DNA from: Candidatus Obscuribacter sp.
GTDB taxonomy: Bacteria; Cyanobacteriota; Vampirovibrionia; Obscuribacterales; Obscuribacteraceae
Length of the DNA: 64,000 nucleotides
Direction of reading: 5' to 3'
NCBI GenBank assembly: GCA_016712465.1
Contig: JADJQZ010000001.1
Span: 1,860,001-1,924,000, forward strand
The first letter of the stretch is position 1. Every line of letters begins with the position of its first letter. Made by a program: the position numbers and the translations under genes. The notes below the pieces were generated by a model. That model did not search any database. It saw nothing but the letters and a program-made list of their open reading frames with translations, and was not told where the DNA came from. Below are positions 41,575-50,787 of this stretch, piece by piece.

Positions 41575-42870
41575 GTGATTGAACGATATACACGCCCGCA
41601 GATGGGCGACATATGGTCCCTGGAAAGTAAGTTTCAGACCTTTTTGGAAGTTGAGTTGGCTGTTATGGAAGCGCAGTGTGCCATGGGCCTCGTGCCTGCT
41701 CAGGCGCTGGCGGAAGTAAAAGAAAAAGCGCGCTTCGACGTTAAGCGTATCGATGAAATCGAGGCGGAAGTGCGCCACGATGTCATCGCCTTTCTGACCA
41801 ATATTTCTGAGAATGTCGGTGAGTCGGCGCGCTTCGTGCACATGGGTCTGACCAGTTCCGATGTGATCGATACGGCTCTGGCTCTTCAGCTCAAGAAGGC
41901 TTCCAGCATACTCCTCGATGATCTGGATAAGTTGACCGAAACTGTCTTGCAGCAGGCGCGCAAACATAAGCGTACGGTTATGGTGGGCCGCTCCCACGGC
42001 ATTCATGCCGAGCCCATCACCTTCGGCTTCAAGCTGGCCGTCTGGGTGGAGGAATTGAGGCGCCACCGCCTGCGTCTGGAACAGGCCATCGAGATGATTG
42101 CCGTGGGGCAGATGAGCGGTCCTGTGGGAACCTTTTCCAATATCTCTCCGGAAGTGGAAGAGCGGGCTTTGAAAATACTGGCGCTGACGCCGGCAAAAAT
42201 TTCCACCCAGGTGATTCAAAGAGACCGTCATGCTCAGTTCATGACCACCCTGGCCTTGATAGCCGCTTCCCTGGAGAAATTCTCCGTGGAAATCAGGCAC
42301 TTGCAGCGCACTGATGTTCTCGAGGCAGAGGAACCTTTCCATGCCGGGCAGAAAGGCTCTTCCGCCATGCCTCACAAAAGGAATCCTGTGGCCAGCGAGA
42401 ATATCAGCGGTCTAGCAAGGGTGGTGCGCAGCAATGCCCTGGCCGCCCTCGAGAACGTGGCGCTCTGGCATGAACGGGACATCTCCCACAGTTCGGTGGA
42501 GCGCATCATTTTGCCGGACTCCACCATCCTGCTCGACTATATGCTGGCTCGTTTCAATTCGGTCATGGAAGGCATAGTTGCTTATCCCGAGAATATGCTC
42601 TCCAATATGGATGTTTTCGGCGGCGTAATTTTCTCGCAGTCGGTTTTGCTCAAACTCATAGATAAGGGACTGACTAGAGAAGATTCCTACAAGCTGGTTC
42701 AGGAAAACGCCATGAAAGCCTGGAACGTGAAAGGCGGCAGCTTCAGGGCCAACCTGCTCGCCGACGAGCGAGTCCTGGCCAAACTGAGCAAAGCGGAAAT
42801 TGAGAGCTGTTTCGATCCTGATGCCTATTTGAAGAACATCGACGCCGTCTTTGCCCGCGTCGGAATTTAG
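41575..42870 (+). CDS. purB: Adenylosuccinate lyase
   Basis: The 431-residue product has the fumarase/aspartase-superfamily signature GSSAMPHKRNPVASEN near residue 260, the catalytic GRSHGIHAEP segment, and the HMGLTSSDVIDTALAL loop. It cleaves SAICAR and adenylosuccinate in purine synthesis. The start is GTG with GAGGAG seven bases upstream. Its 3' end runs into a short tandem repeat before malQ. Confidence 0.97.
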   Translation: MIERYTRPQMGDIWSLESKFQTFLEVELAVMEAQCAMGLVPAQALAEVKEKARFDVKRIDEIEAEVRHDVIAFLTNISENVGESARFVHMGLTSSDVIDTALALQLKKASSILLDDLDKLTETVLQQARKHKRTVMVGRSHGIHAEPITFGFKLAVWVEELRRHRLRLEQAIEMIAVGQMSGPVGTFSNISPEVEERALKILALTPAKISTQVIQRDRHAQFMTTLALIAASLEKFSVEIRHLQRTDVLEAEEPFHAGQKGSSAMPHKRNPVASENISGLARVVRSNALAALENVALWHERDISHSSVERIILPDSTILLDYMLARFNSVMEGIVAYPENMLSNMDVFGGVIFSQSVLLKLIDKGLTREDSYKLVQENAMKAWNVKGGSFRANLLADERVLAKLSKAEIESCFDPDAYLKNIDAVFARVGI

Positions 42871-42892
42871 TTCTAGTTCTAGTTCTAGTTCA
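42871..42892 (+). repeat. Short tandem repeat (TTCTAG) after purB
   Basis: About 3.5 copies of the hexamer TTCTAG directly follow the purB stop codon. It is a slippage-prone microsatellite with in-frame TAG stops, and no functional role is evident. Confidence 0.7.
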
Positions 42893-42994
42893 GGCTCTCA
42901 GTTCCGCCCTCCAGGAAATGACCTGCCGCAAGCGTTTCCTTTCCTGCCGTTTTATCCTTAGCATTAAGCACCAGAGGCAACAAGAGGAAGTCCA

Positions 42995-44752
42995 TTGTCG
43001 AAGTCGAAATTCCGCACCCAGAGCCTTGATCCCGCCCATAAATTATCAGGTCTGTTGATACCTGTTTTCGCCATGCGCCGCCAGGGTGATCTGGGTGTGG
43101 GGGATACGCAGTGCGTCATGGAGTCCATAGATTTTCTGGCTTCGCTCTCCATGACGGTTTTGCAGCTTCTGCCAATAAACGAAACCGGCGCCGATAATTC
43201 TCCCTACAATGCCTTGAGTGCCACCGCCCTTGATCCGGTTTATTTGACCATGTCACCACTAGTGGTGCCAGGCTTGAGCGAGAAAATGCTATCGGAATTG
43301 GCTCCAGCCTCTCTTGTGTCCGAGCTGGAGGCAGGACCGGTAGATTATGCAAGGGTGAAGAAACTCAAGCTTGATCTGCTGCACGCCGCTTTTGCTGCCT
43401 TCACCGGTGGTGCGGCCGGCGAGGGCCAGGTAGAAGCTCTGGAAGCTTTCAAAAAGCAGCCCTGGCTGAAAAACTACAGTATTTTTCGGGCTTTCATGGA
43501 TGAGAACGGCGGCAGTGCCGTCTGGACCGAGTGGAAGCCGGAGCACCGCGACCGCCGGCATCTGGATCGGATTCTTGAGAGCGATCTGAAGAGCGGCGGC
43601 AAGATCAAACAGCGCATGGATTTCTATGAATACGTGCAATGGGTGGCTTACCAGCAGTGGCATCAGGTCAGGCTTTATGCCGAGCGCTGTGGTGTGGCCT
43701 TGATGGGCGATATTCCCTTCGGCGTCAGCCGCTACAGTGCCGATGTCTTCGGTTTGAGAGAGTTGTTCGACCTGGAAAATTCGGGCGGCGCGCCGCCCGA
43801 ATCCTTCTTCCAGACCGATAAGTTTACAGCCGTCTGGGGACAAAACTGGGGTATCCCGCTCTACAACTGGGATGAGCACCGCAAAACTAAGTTTGCCTTT
43901 TGGCGTGAGCGAGTCAAGCAGACCACCGAGATATTTCACTATTTCCGCATAGATCATGTGCTTGGCTTTTTCAGGGTATACGCCTTCCCCTGGATACCGG
44001 AGCGCAACGGCGAATTTGTAGATTTGAGCGAAGAGGAAGCGAGCACCCTTACGGGCGGCAGGCTGCCGCGCTTTCTGCCGCGGGCAGATGAGCCGGAAGA
44101 AAATGCCCTGCTAAATTTGCAGGAAGGCACCGCTCTTCTGGATGTCATTTTGGATGCCGCCGGACAAGCCGGAGTGGTGGCGGAAGATCTGGGCATGGTA
44201 CCTGGTTACGTGCGCCCGCGCTTACAAGAAATGCGTATCCCAGGTTTCATCATCCCCATTTTTGAAAGACAGGAAGACGATCCGGAAAGAAATTTCCGCA
44301 GTCCTGATACCTATGAAACGGTCAGCCTGGTTACTCTCGGTACCCATGACCATGAACCCATTGCCGGTTACTACGAGCGTTTGAGTAAGTGGTGGCGTGG
44401 CGAGGACGGTCATGAGGGCTGGCTGGAAGTATCTCGTTTGATGCGCTTCCTCGGCTTAAGTCCGGAGGAGGCACCCGAGCAGTTCAACGATGATTTGCAC
44501 CGGCGTTTGCTGCAAGTGGTGCTGACTTCGCCGTCCTGGCTGGCGGTCTTGATGATCAGTGACTTACTGGGTACCAGTCAGCGTTTCAATGAACCTGGTC
44601 TTGCCGGTGACAGCAACTGGAGCCAGCGCCTTGAGAAACCGCTTGCTATGTACGAGCAGGATCCCCACTACCTTGAACTATTCACCTGGTTGCGAAAGGT
44701 TTTGCGGGAGAGCAGGCGGGAGGCCCGGCCGACTATTCCCGGGACCTCTTAG
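42995..44752 (+). CDS. malQ: 4-alpha-glucanotransferase
   Basis: The 585-residue product is a GH77 amylomaltase. Diagnostic parts are SGLLIPVFAMRRQGDLGVGD at the start, LLPINETGADNSPYN, LMGDIPFGVSRYSADVF, RIDHVLGFFRVYAFP (nucleophile aspartate), VVAEDLGMVPGYV (acid/base glutamate) and GTHDHEP (third carboxylate). It transfers glucan chains in glycogen or maltodextrin metabolism. The start is TTG with GAGGAAG at a good distance. No other glycogen gene is in the window. Confidence 0.95.
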   Translation: MSKSKFRTQSLDPAHKLSGLLIPVFAMRRQGDLGVGDTQCVMESIDFLASLSMTVLQLLPINETGADNSPYNALSATALDPVYLTMSPLVVPGLSEKMLSELAPASLVSELEAGPVDYARVKKLKLDLLHAAFAAFTGGAAGEGQVEALEAFKKQPWLKNYSIFRAFMDENGGSAVWTEWKPEHRDRRHLDRILESDLKSGGKIKQRMDFYEYVQWVAYQQWHQVRLYAERCGVALMGDIPFGVSRYSADVFGLRELFDLENSGGAPPESFFQTDKFTAVWGQNWGIPLYNWDEHRKTKFAFWRERVKQTTEIFHYFRIDHVLGFFRVYAFPWIPERNGEFVDLSEEEASTLTGGRLPRFLPRADEPEENALLNLQEGTALLDVILDAAGQAGVVAEDLGMVPGYVRPRLQEMRIPGFIIPIFERQEDDPERNFRSPDTYETVSLVTLGTHDHEPIAGYYERLSKWWRGEDGHEGWLEVSRLMRFLGLSPEEAPEQFNDDLHRRLLQVVLTSPSWLAVLMISDLLGTSQRFNEPGLAGDSNWSQRLEKPLAMYEQDPHYLELFTWLRKVLRESRREARPTIPGTS

Positions 44753-44883
44753 TGAAAAGAAATGCTTCCACTTGGCTAGCTCCGGGTATTAGCATCTTAG
44801 ATTGACCTGGATTTTTCCTTGCTCAACAAGTTTCCTGTCGATTGTTATATGATTTGTGTAGTTGGAGAGTGGGTGAGTTTTAA

Positions 44884-45795
44884 ATGCTGCCAGCATATCT
44901 ATTTCGGGTAGGCATCGATTGGGTCCGACACCAGAAAGAATTTTCTTCTTCCAATCCCTATGCTCGTTGTGAGCAGTCCATCAAAGTGCTGGAAAAGCTT
45001 TTCGAAGAAAACCTTTGCCGCGCCGACAGCAAGCACTTGGAAGTGGCTGCGGTTTGTGCCTATTGGGAGGAATTCTTCCATCTGGAAGACCCTCTTCACG
45101 ACGAAAAAGAATGGAAAGAAGGGCTCTCCAAACGCTCCGGCCAGTACGACAATTTTGAGAAATGGCAGGAATGGTTCAAGTCCAGCTATGCCAAAGTATA
45201 TACAGAGAATAATATCTGGACTTCCCTGCTCATGACCTCGTGGGCCACCACCCACCAGTACCAGCTCATCTATACCGAAGATTCCTGGGATTTCGTGCCC
45301 TCGCGCTCCTATCTGCCTACTTCTCACATGTGGCGCCTCAGCCATCATATCGAGACGGTCACCTCCGTTTTGAAGGAGTTCTGGGCGGAAGAATCAAAGC
45401 GCTGGGAAGACGCCGGTTTTATCATTGAAGACGAGAGCACGCATTATCTGGGCCGTGTGGAATGTCTGGGCTTTGATACCAAGCGTTATATGGTTACCTG
45501 GCCTGCCAGGGCCCATATCAATACTTCCGGCGGTGGCGGTGCTCATCGTGAAGACCTCGACCTGGGCAATCTGGTGGCGGATATCATCACGCCGGTGGGC
45601 GATAACTGGTACAGACGTCCCGATTCGGTTATCTTTGCCCATGACCACGTGGACATCACCAGCCTCATCAACCGGGCTACTTATGTTTTCGGCAGCAAGA
45701 GACGAATCTTTGAACTGGCTCTTGATGACGATATGAACAAAGCCAAATTGCAGGCTCAGGCGGAAGGTTGGCTGGTGGAAGATCTGGCCGTCTGA
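44884..45795 (+). CDS. Hypothetical protein
   Basis: The 303-residue product is soluble, rich in tryptophan and acidic residues (DWVRHQKEFSSSNP, KEWKEGLSKRSGQYDNFEKWQEWF). It has a histidine-rich middle and end (THQYQLIYTED, SHMWRLSHHIETV, FAHDHVDITSL). These histidines and acids could bind a metal, but no known motif is complete. It starts with a clear ATG and converges on rsmG. No family was recognised. Confidence 0.7.
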   Translation: MLPAYLFRVGIDWVRHQKEFSSSNPYARCEQSIKVLEKLFEENLCRADSKHLEVAAVCAYWEEFFHLEDPLHDEKEWKEGLSKRSGQYDNFEKWQEWFKSSYAKVYTENNIWTSLLMTSWATTHQYQLIYTEDSWDFVPSRSYLPTSHMWRLSHHIETVTSVLKEFWAEESKRWEDAGFIIEDESTHYLGRVECLGFDTKRYMVTWPARAHINTSGGGGAHREDLDLGNLVADIITPVGDNWYRRPDSVIFAHDHVDITSLINRATYVFGSKRRIFELALDDDMNKAKLQAQAEGWLVEDLAV

Positions 45796-45823
45796 TAGCG
45801 GTCCGGCTCAGCCTGAGCCAGGC

Positions 45824-46597
45824 TCAGCTGTCCCCCTTTATTTTCTTCCATTCCCGCGGATACTGGGCGCTGGTGGGCTTCTCCTTCAGGAAGGTAAGGA
45901 GCACGTTCTCTTTGATAGAGGGCAGTGACTCAAAAGTTTGCCTGTCAACCAGCTTCAGGGACAGTTTCTCTTGTAAGAGTGCCGCCTCCTGCCGCTCTTC
46001 GGTTTCTCTCACAAGGGTCTTCTGGGCCAGGTAGAAGCCCCCTGGTTTGAGGGCGGGCGCAACTAGTTCCATGGTCAGCTTGAGCGTTCCCACGGCTCTT
46101 GCCGTGCCAAGGTCGAAATGTTCTCTAAGGTCGGGCTGTTTGGACAACTCTTCTGCTCTGGCGCAGATTACTCTCACCGGCGCTCTGTACCCTTTGCACA
46201 ATTTATCAGTCGCCTCTTCCAGGAAGCGGCATTTCTTGCCGATGGCATCCACCAGGGTCACTTCCAGGGCGGGATTGACAAGCGCTACCAGCATACCGGG
46301 TAGACCGCCGCCGCAGCCCAGGTCTACGTAGCTTTTGGCTTCTGACCGCTTTTGAAAGGCGCTTGCCACGGTGAAAGCGTCCAGCACATGCTTCTCGATT
46401 ATTTGCTCGATGTCCTTGGTTCCCACCAGATTTAAACGTTGATTGTAGTCCCAGAGAAAGTCCACGAAGTCTGCAATTTTTCGGCAGGCTTGGGCCTCTA
46501 TGGGCAGTTGGGCCAGAGCTGCCTGTTCCGCCACTTTTTCGGTGAGGGCGCCTGGCTCTGCCGGGCGGTTTTCCGTAGACTCAGAATTCGATTTCAT
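45824..46597 (-). CDS. rsmG: 16S rRNA (guanine-527-N7) methyltransferase
   Basis: The 257-residue product is RsmG/GidB. It has WDYNQRLNLVGTKDIEQIIEKHVLDA, the SAM-binding YVDLGCGGGLPGMLVAL and a later AVGTLKLTMELVAPALKPGG. It methylates G527 of 16S rRNA. An N-terminal extension of about 40 residues is present. No mnmG or parAB partner is adjacent, although this gene is often found near them. Confidence 0.95.
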   Translation of the reverse strand: MKSNSESTENRPAEPGALTEKVAEQAALAQLPIEAQACRKIADFVDFLWDYNQRLNLVGTKDIEQIIEKHVLDAFTVASAFQKRSEAKSYVDLGCGGGLPGMLVALVNPALEVTLVDAIGKKCRFLEEATDKLCKGYRAPVRVICARAEELSKQPDLREHFDLGTARAVGTLKLTMELVAPALKPGGFYLAQKTLVRETEERQEAALLQEKLSLKLVDRQTFESLPSIKENVLLTFLKEKPTSAQYPREWKKIKGDS

Positions 46598-46836
46598 CTG
46601 GTATTTCCTCTCGGTCTGACCGTGAGAATGGCTGTGAATTAGGGAAGAAAGTATGATGTACGCTCAACTCGGTGGGCAATTTGTTTAGGATAGTGCCAAA
46701 ATGGGGGAATTTGTAAGACCTTATTGTTTCAATTTCAAAATGGACCAAACTTATTAACTTACCAGCCGAAAATTTTGTTGGATAAATTGGAGACTTCGAT
46801 TTCGTCACCATTTGCTAGTTTTCAGGGGTTTTCAAA

Positions 46837-49548
46837 GTGTTAGCTTCAGACTCAGCTTCCAGAGAAAGATTGGAGCTGGAAACGCGCGTTCTGGCGGCAG
46901 CCCTGCGCCAGAGTCTGGAGCTTGGCGACATGGAAGGCTCGACACTGGCGCACGAGCAGATTTTTATTTTGCTTAGAGCCTGTCAGGACATGCAGGGTCT
47001 GCAAAGCTTAGAGAATGCCGCCAAGGATGGCGGCAGCGATTTAAGTGTTGTCAGAGGGCGCCGCATTCCTGACATTCAGTGGTTTTCCGACGACAAGAGT
47101 GGCGCTTCCAGCGGCAAAGCCGAGCCGGCCTCTCAGGGCGAAGAAACAGCCGACCCATCTGCCCCAGGTGTGACCTCGTCAAGTCCGGCTGAGGCTGATA
47201 AAGATCTTGCAACATTAGTGGAAGACGAAGCCGAGCATTTCACACGTAAAACCTCGGATAAAGGTAACATAGGTGCTTCGAGGGGAATTGCTCCTGCTTC
47301 CGCCAGTGAAATTCTTGAGGAAGCTGAGGGCAACCATTCTCAGGAAACTGCAGAAGGTGGAGAGCGGGGTTGTGTAGGTTCGGGAGTGGGCGACACCGGG
47401 AGAGCCGAATTTGAAAATGGGATTGGCGCCGGTGTACCCACCGGTGCTGGTGCCAATTTCTATGACATGTTGCAAGTGTCGGTGGAAGCTGATGCCGGCA
47501 CAATACATTTGCGTTTCCTGGTTATGGTGCGTGCCCTTCTACGCGGTATCAAGAATCGAGAAGAGCCCCTGCGCGGGGTGGAGCGTAGAGACACTCTCAA
47601 GCAATTGCAAGAGCTCTGGATCGCCCATGACGTTTTAAGCGATAAAGCAACTCGCAGCGATTATGATGCCAGGCTCCTTGGTCTCAGTGATGATGACCTC
47701 ACTGAAGAGACCGCTATAGTCAAGCCTCCTTCCCATGTGCGCATCGGCGAACTGTTGCAGTGTTCCGGACTGCTGGAGAAGACTGAACTGGAAATTGCCG
47801 CAGACATGCACAAAGCCATGCCGGAGATCATGTTCGGCGCCTTTCTGGTGAAACAGGGCTTTGTGGAGGAACATGATCTTGAATGCGTTCTTCTCGCCCA
47901 GCAATTGATTAAGACCAACGATATCAGTCTCTCGCAGTTTCAGGAACTGATGCAGGAGCGTGGTGACACCGGCGCATCCTTTTCAGATCTGGTGCTCGAG
48001 CATAAACTGGTGAGCCGAGAGCGAGTTTTTGAAGCCATAAGCGGTTTGCCGGTGGAAGAACTCTCCCTCGTCACGGTCAGTTTGCAACTGGATACGCCGC
48101 TGGATGCCGAGACGGAAGCTGAGATCCTGGCCGTGTTGCAGGCAGCGGACCCAAATCTGGTGCAGCCGCCTCATGACGGCGCGGCCATGGAGACTCTGGA
48201 GGAGCAGGCCGGCGCCGAGCCGGAGCATGCTTCTGCTTTTGCTGATGAGAATGTCAGTGTCACCGCTTCCGGAGAGGCGAAGAGTCGGATTGACATGACT
48301 AATGCCGTGCCCCACTGGAAGGATCAGCTTGATTGGGGGGCTCCTGAAGAAGATATGGCGGCGGAGGCAGGCGAAGCCGCGCCGCTGGTAAAAATTCAGG
48401 AGGAGCAAGACTTCCAGGTGATTACTGGAGAAGTAGATGCCTTGCCGGCTCATTTGTTCGACAAGGCCGCCGTGGATGATTACCGATCTCGTCCGGCGCA
48501 GTCGCCTGCCCCGGAGCCGGCTTCAGCCGACGAGTCGACCGGCGTATTTACCGACGGAAAAGCTACCGACGAAATAGCCGGCGACGCTGAGCACAGGGAT
48601 ACTTCTGAGCGAGTGAAGAAGCGCTCGCTAATTGACTTGATGGTTGATTTTCAGACCCATGAGCGAGTGCAGGAGGCGCCCCCGACCGCATCGCCGCAGG
48701 AAGAGGGAGAGTCTTCGCTCTCCACCATTTTTCAGCAGCAGAGCGGTGCCGAGCGGGCTTCCCTCGATGATACCGCTGGTGATACCGAATTCGATGGCTT
48801 CGAGACGGAGTCTGTGTCCGTCTCCGATGCCTCTAGTGAATCTGCGCCCCTCTTGAATTTCGCCGTGGAAGGTGAAAATCGTCAGCGTTCCTCCCTGGAT
48901 GAGGTTTTGTTTGGAGGTGCCGACAGTGCCCATCTGGCCGAGCTGGATGAATTCAGTGTGGTAGAGCCTCTCGACGACAACAGTGAGCGTGCGGCACAAA
49001 TAAGTGCTGGCGCTGGTAGTCCGCATTCTTCCGACCTGGCTGTTATTACCGGGCAAATCGATGCCCTGCCGCCTCAGGAAGACCTCTTTGCCGAATTGCC
49101 GCCTCAGGAAGATCTCTTTGACGAACTACCACCGGAAGAGGAACTGGCGCAGGACGTGTCTGAACTGAGTCATGCCGTGGATGAAGTGCTGGATCTGCCT
49201 GACCCGGACACGGAAAGTGCCGGTGCTGCTTCCGGACCCGCTACTCATGGGGGGCGCTCTGGAAGTGCCTGGGAAGAAGACACGGCCACTGATGTTCCAA
49301 TCATTAGCAATGCTGAGATTAAGGCTTCCGACAAGGCGCAGAAGTCCAAGGATACCTGGTCGATCATTTCGAAGCCGGCATCTTATCTTGCCTCCTTCCT
49401 GATGGATGAGGGCGTGCCCAAGCCGCCCAAGAGCGCTTCAGAACAGGATAAGAAGAAAGATTCGAACCGTCCTCGAGACGGCTCCGACGGTTCCGATGGC
49501 TCTGACAACGATGCCCGGCGCGGTTTTAAGCGTAAACGTGGTCGTTAG
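46837..49548 (+). CDS. Large acidic protein with J-like and MshEN-like domains
   Basis: The 903-residue protein starts with GTG. Residues about 207-285 resemble a DnaJ domain (NFYDMLQVSVEADAGTIHL, then LWIAHDVLSDKATRSDYDAR) but lack HPD, so DnaK stimulation is unlikely. Residues about 302-410 carry two units like the N-terminal domain of GspE/PilB ATPases (RIGELLQCSGLLEKTEL, FGAFLVKQGFVEEHDLE). The remaining half is disordered, very acidic and repetitive (LPPQEDLFAELPPQEDLFDE near 750), with a basic end (KRKRGR). It looks like a scaffold. No membrane segment is seen. Confidence 0.75.
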   Translation: MLASDSASRERLELETRVLAAALRQSLELGDMEGSTLAHEQIFILLRACQDMQGLQSLENAAKDGGSDLSVVRGRRIPDIQWFSDDKSGASSGKAEPASQGEETADPSAPGVTSSSPAEADKDLATLVEDEAEHFTRKTSDKGNIGASRGIAPASASEILEEAEGNHSQETAEGGERGCVGSGVGDTGRAEFENGIGAGVPTGAGANFYDMLQVSVEADAGTIHLRFLVMVRALLRGIKNREEPLRGVERRDTLKQLQELWIAHDVLSDKATRSDYDARLLGLSDDDLTEETAIVKPPSHVRIGELLQCSGLLEKTELEIAADMHKAMPEIMFGAFLVKQGFVEEHDLECVLLAQQLIKTNDISLSQFQELMQERGDTGASFSDLVLEHKLVSRERVFEAISGLPVEELSLVTVSLQLDTPLDAETEAEILAVLQAADPNLVQPPHDGAAMETLEEQAGAEPEHASAFADENVSVTASGEAKSRIDMTNAVPHWKDQLDWGAPEEDMAAEAGEAAPLVKIQEEQDFQVITGEVDALPAHLFDKAAVDDYRSRPAQSPAPEPASADESTGVFTDGKATDEIAGDAEHRDTSERVKKRSLIDLMVDFQTHERVQEAPPTASPQEEGESSLSTIFQQQSGAERASLDDTAGDTEFDGFETESVSVSDASSESAPLLNFAVEGENRQRSSLDEVLFGGADSAHLAELDEFSVVEPLDDNSERAAQISAGAGSPHSSDLAVITGQIDALPPQEDLFAELPPQEDLFDELPPEEELAQDVSELSHAVDEVLDLPDPDTESAGAASGPATHGGRSGSAWEEDTATDVPIISNAEIKASDKAQKSKDTWSIISKPASYLASFLMDEGVPKPPKSASEQDKKKDSNRPRDGSDGSDGSDNDARRGFKRKRGR

Positions 49549-49567
49549 ACAAAGAGAATCGGTTTAC

Positions 49568-50500
49568 TCAGACTCGTTCTCTGGCTACACCGGCATTGAG
49601 ATGCATATCCAGAAGCCTCAATACCGGTGATAGCTGGTCTCCTATCAAGCGCAGCACCTTTTGATCCCCGGGCTTGAGGGTTTGCTGCGGATAGGGAATA
49701 ACCACGAGCAGACCCAGTCTCTGTCCTTTAATATCTATAGGTTGACAGAGGGAATTGTCCGGCAGGTAATGCCCTCTTGGTTGGTCGTCTTTCAGCGGCG
49801 GTAGCCCCAGTTGCAATGATAGTTTGGCGATATAAGCTCTCAGCGCCGCTTGATCGAGATTTTCGTCGGCATCGATTTTTAATACTGAATTTTGCCCGCG
49901 ATTGACCACCAGACCCACGGCCTGATAGTCGAGAATGGTGGACAAAAGCTCGAATAGCTTTTCCGTGACGCTTTCAATATCAAGCACGTCTTCGGCAATC
50001 TTTCGCACCTCTTCGGCAATGGTTGCTTCAAACAGGAGGCGCTCCAGGAGCTGGTTTAGCCTGTTGTTGATATCTTCGTGGGTGAGAGTTTTGGTGGGTT
50101 CGGTCAAGACTCTCAGCCGTGGCTTTGTGGCCGGATCTTCCAGAATCTCTTGAATTGATTTGATTAAACTTCTGAAGCCTGGCTCTTTTGGAATATAGCG
50201 CTCGGCACCGGATTGGTAGCCCCAGAAACGGTCGACGGAGCCGTCCAGCTTGGTCAACAATATGACGGGAATAGTGGCCAGGTCTGGGTCGTTTTTGACG
50301 AGACGGCAAAGCTGATATCCGTTGATACCGGTCATCACCACGTCTGAAATGATCAGATCGGGCGCTTCATGATAGGCTCGCGCCAGTCCCTCTGCGCCAT
50401 TTCGCGCTTCGATTACACTGTAGCCTTCAGCCTGCAGTGTTTTGGAAATGGTCAAAAGTTGCGTCGGACTATCTTCTATTAGCAGCAGTCTAAATGACAC
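49568..50500 (-). CDS. Response regulator with C-terminal GAF-like domain
   Basis: The 310-residue protein has a CheY-type receiver (LLLIEDSPTQLL, phospho-acceptor in LIISDVVMTGINGYQL, conserved lysine in ERYIPKEPG). A helical linker is followed by a GAF-like domain (VTEKLFELLSTILDYQAVGLVV and LPDNSLCQPIDIKGQRLGLLVV). No histidine kinase or DNA-binding domain is present, so it probably signals through protein contacts. It is convergent with the acidic scaffold gene. Confidence 0.88.
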   Translation of the reverse strand: MSFRLLLIEDSPTQLLTISKTLQAEGYSVIEARNGAEGLARAYHEAPDLIISDVVMTGINGYQLCRLVKNDPDLATIPVILLTKLDGSVDRFWGYQSGAERYIPKEPGFRSLIKSIQEILEDPATKPRLRVLTEPTKTLTHEDINNRLNQLLERLLFEATIAEEVRKIAEDVLDIESVTEKLFELLSTILDYQAVGLVVNRGQNSVLKIDADENLDQAALRAYIAKLSLQLGLPPLKDDQPRGHYLPDNSLCQPIDIKGQRLGLLVVIPYPQQTLKPGDQKVLRLIGDQLSPVLRLLDMHLNAGVARERV

Positions 50501-50787
50501 GCTTTACCTTCTTTCCTCAAAAGACCCTTGCCGGCAAGGTTCTCTTTTGAGATTGGAACAAACCCGTTAGTGCCTCTCCGGATGCCTGCATGTTTCCGTA
50601 TCTGTTGCTTTCGGGATGCCATTAATCTCTACTGAGAATTATTCTGCCGTAGAGTGAGCGCCTTGAACGAATAGCATATTGAGACCCTCATTCTGTCTGT
50701 CCTGCAAGTCCTGGGAAGGACTCTCGAACAGGACTTACTTATCCTGAAGTATGCTTACCGATCTAACTTAGTATGCCACCTTTACTT

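Noticed and set aside
41455..42375. 306-codon minus-strand frame across purB
   Set aside because: Antisense shadow of purB; rich in His and Gln without any domain pattern.
42871..42892. TTCTAG repeats considered as a CRISPR or regulatory array
   Set aside because: The unit is six bases with no spacers; it is a simple microsatellite. No CRISPR array was seen anywhere in the window.
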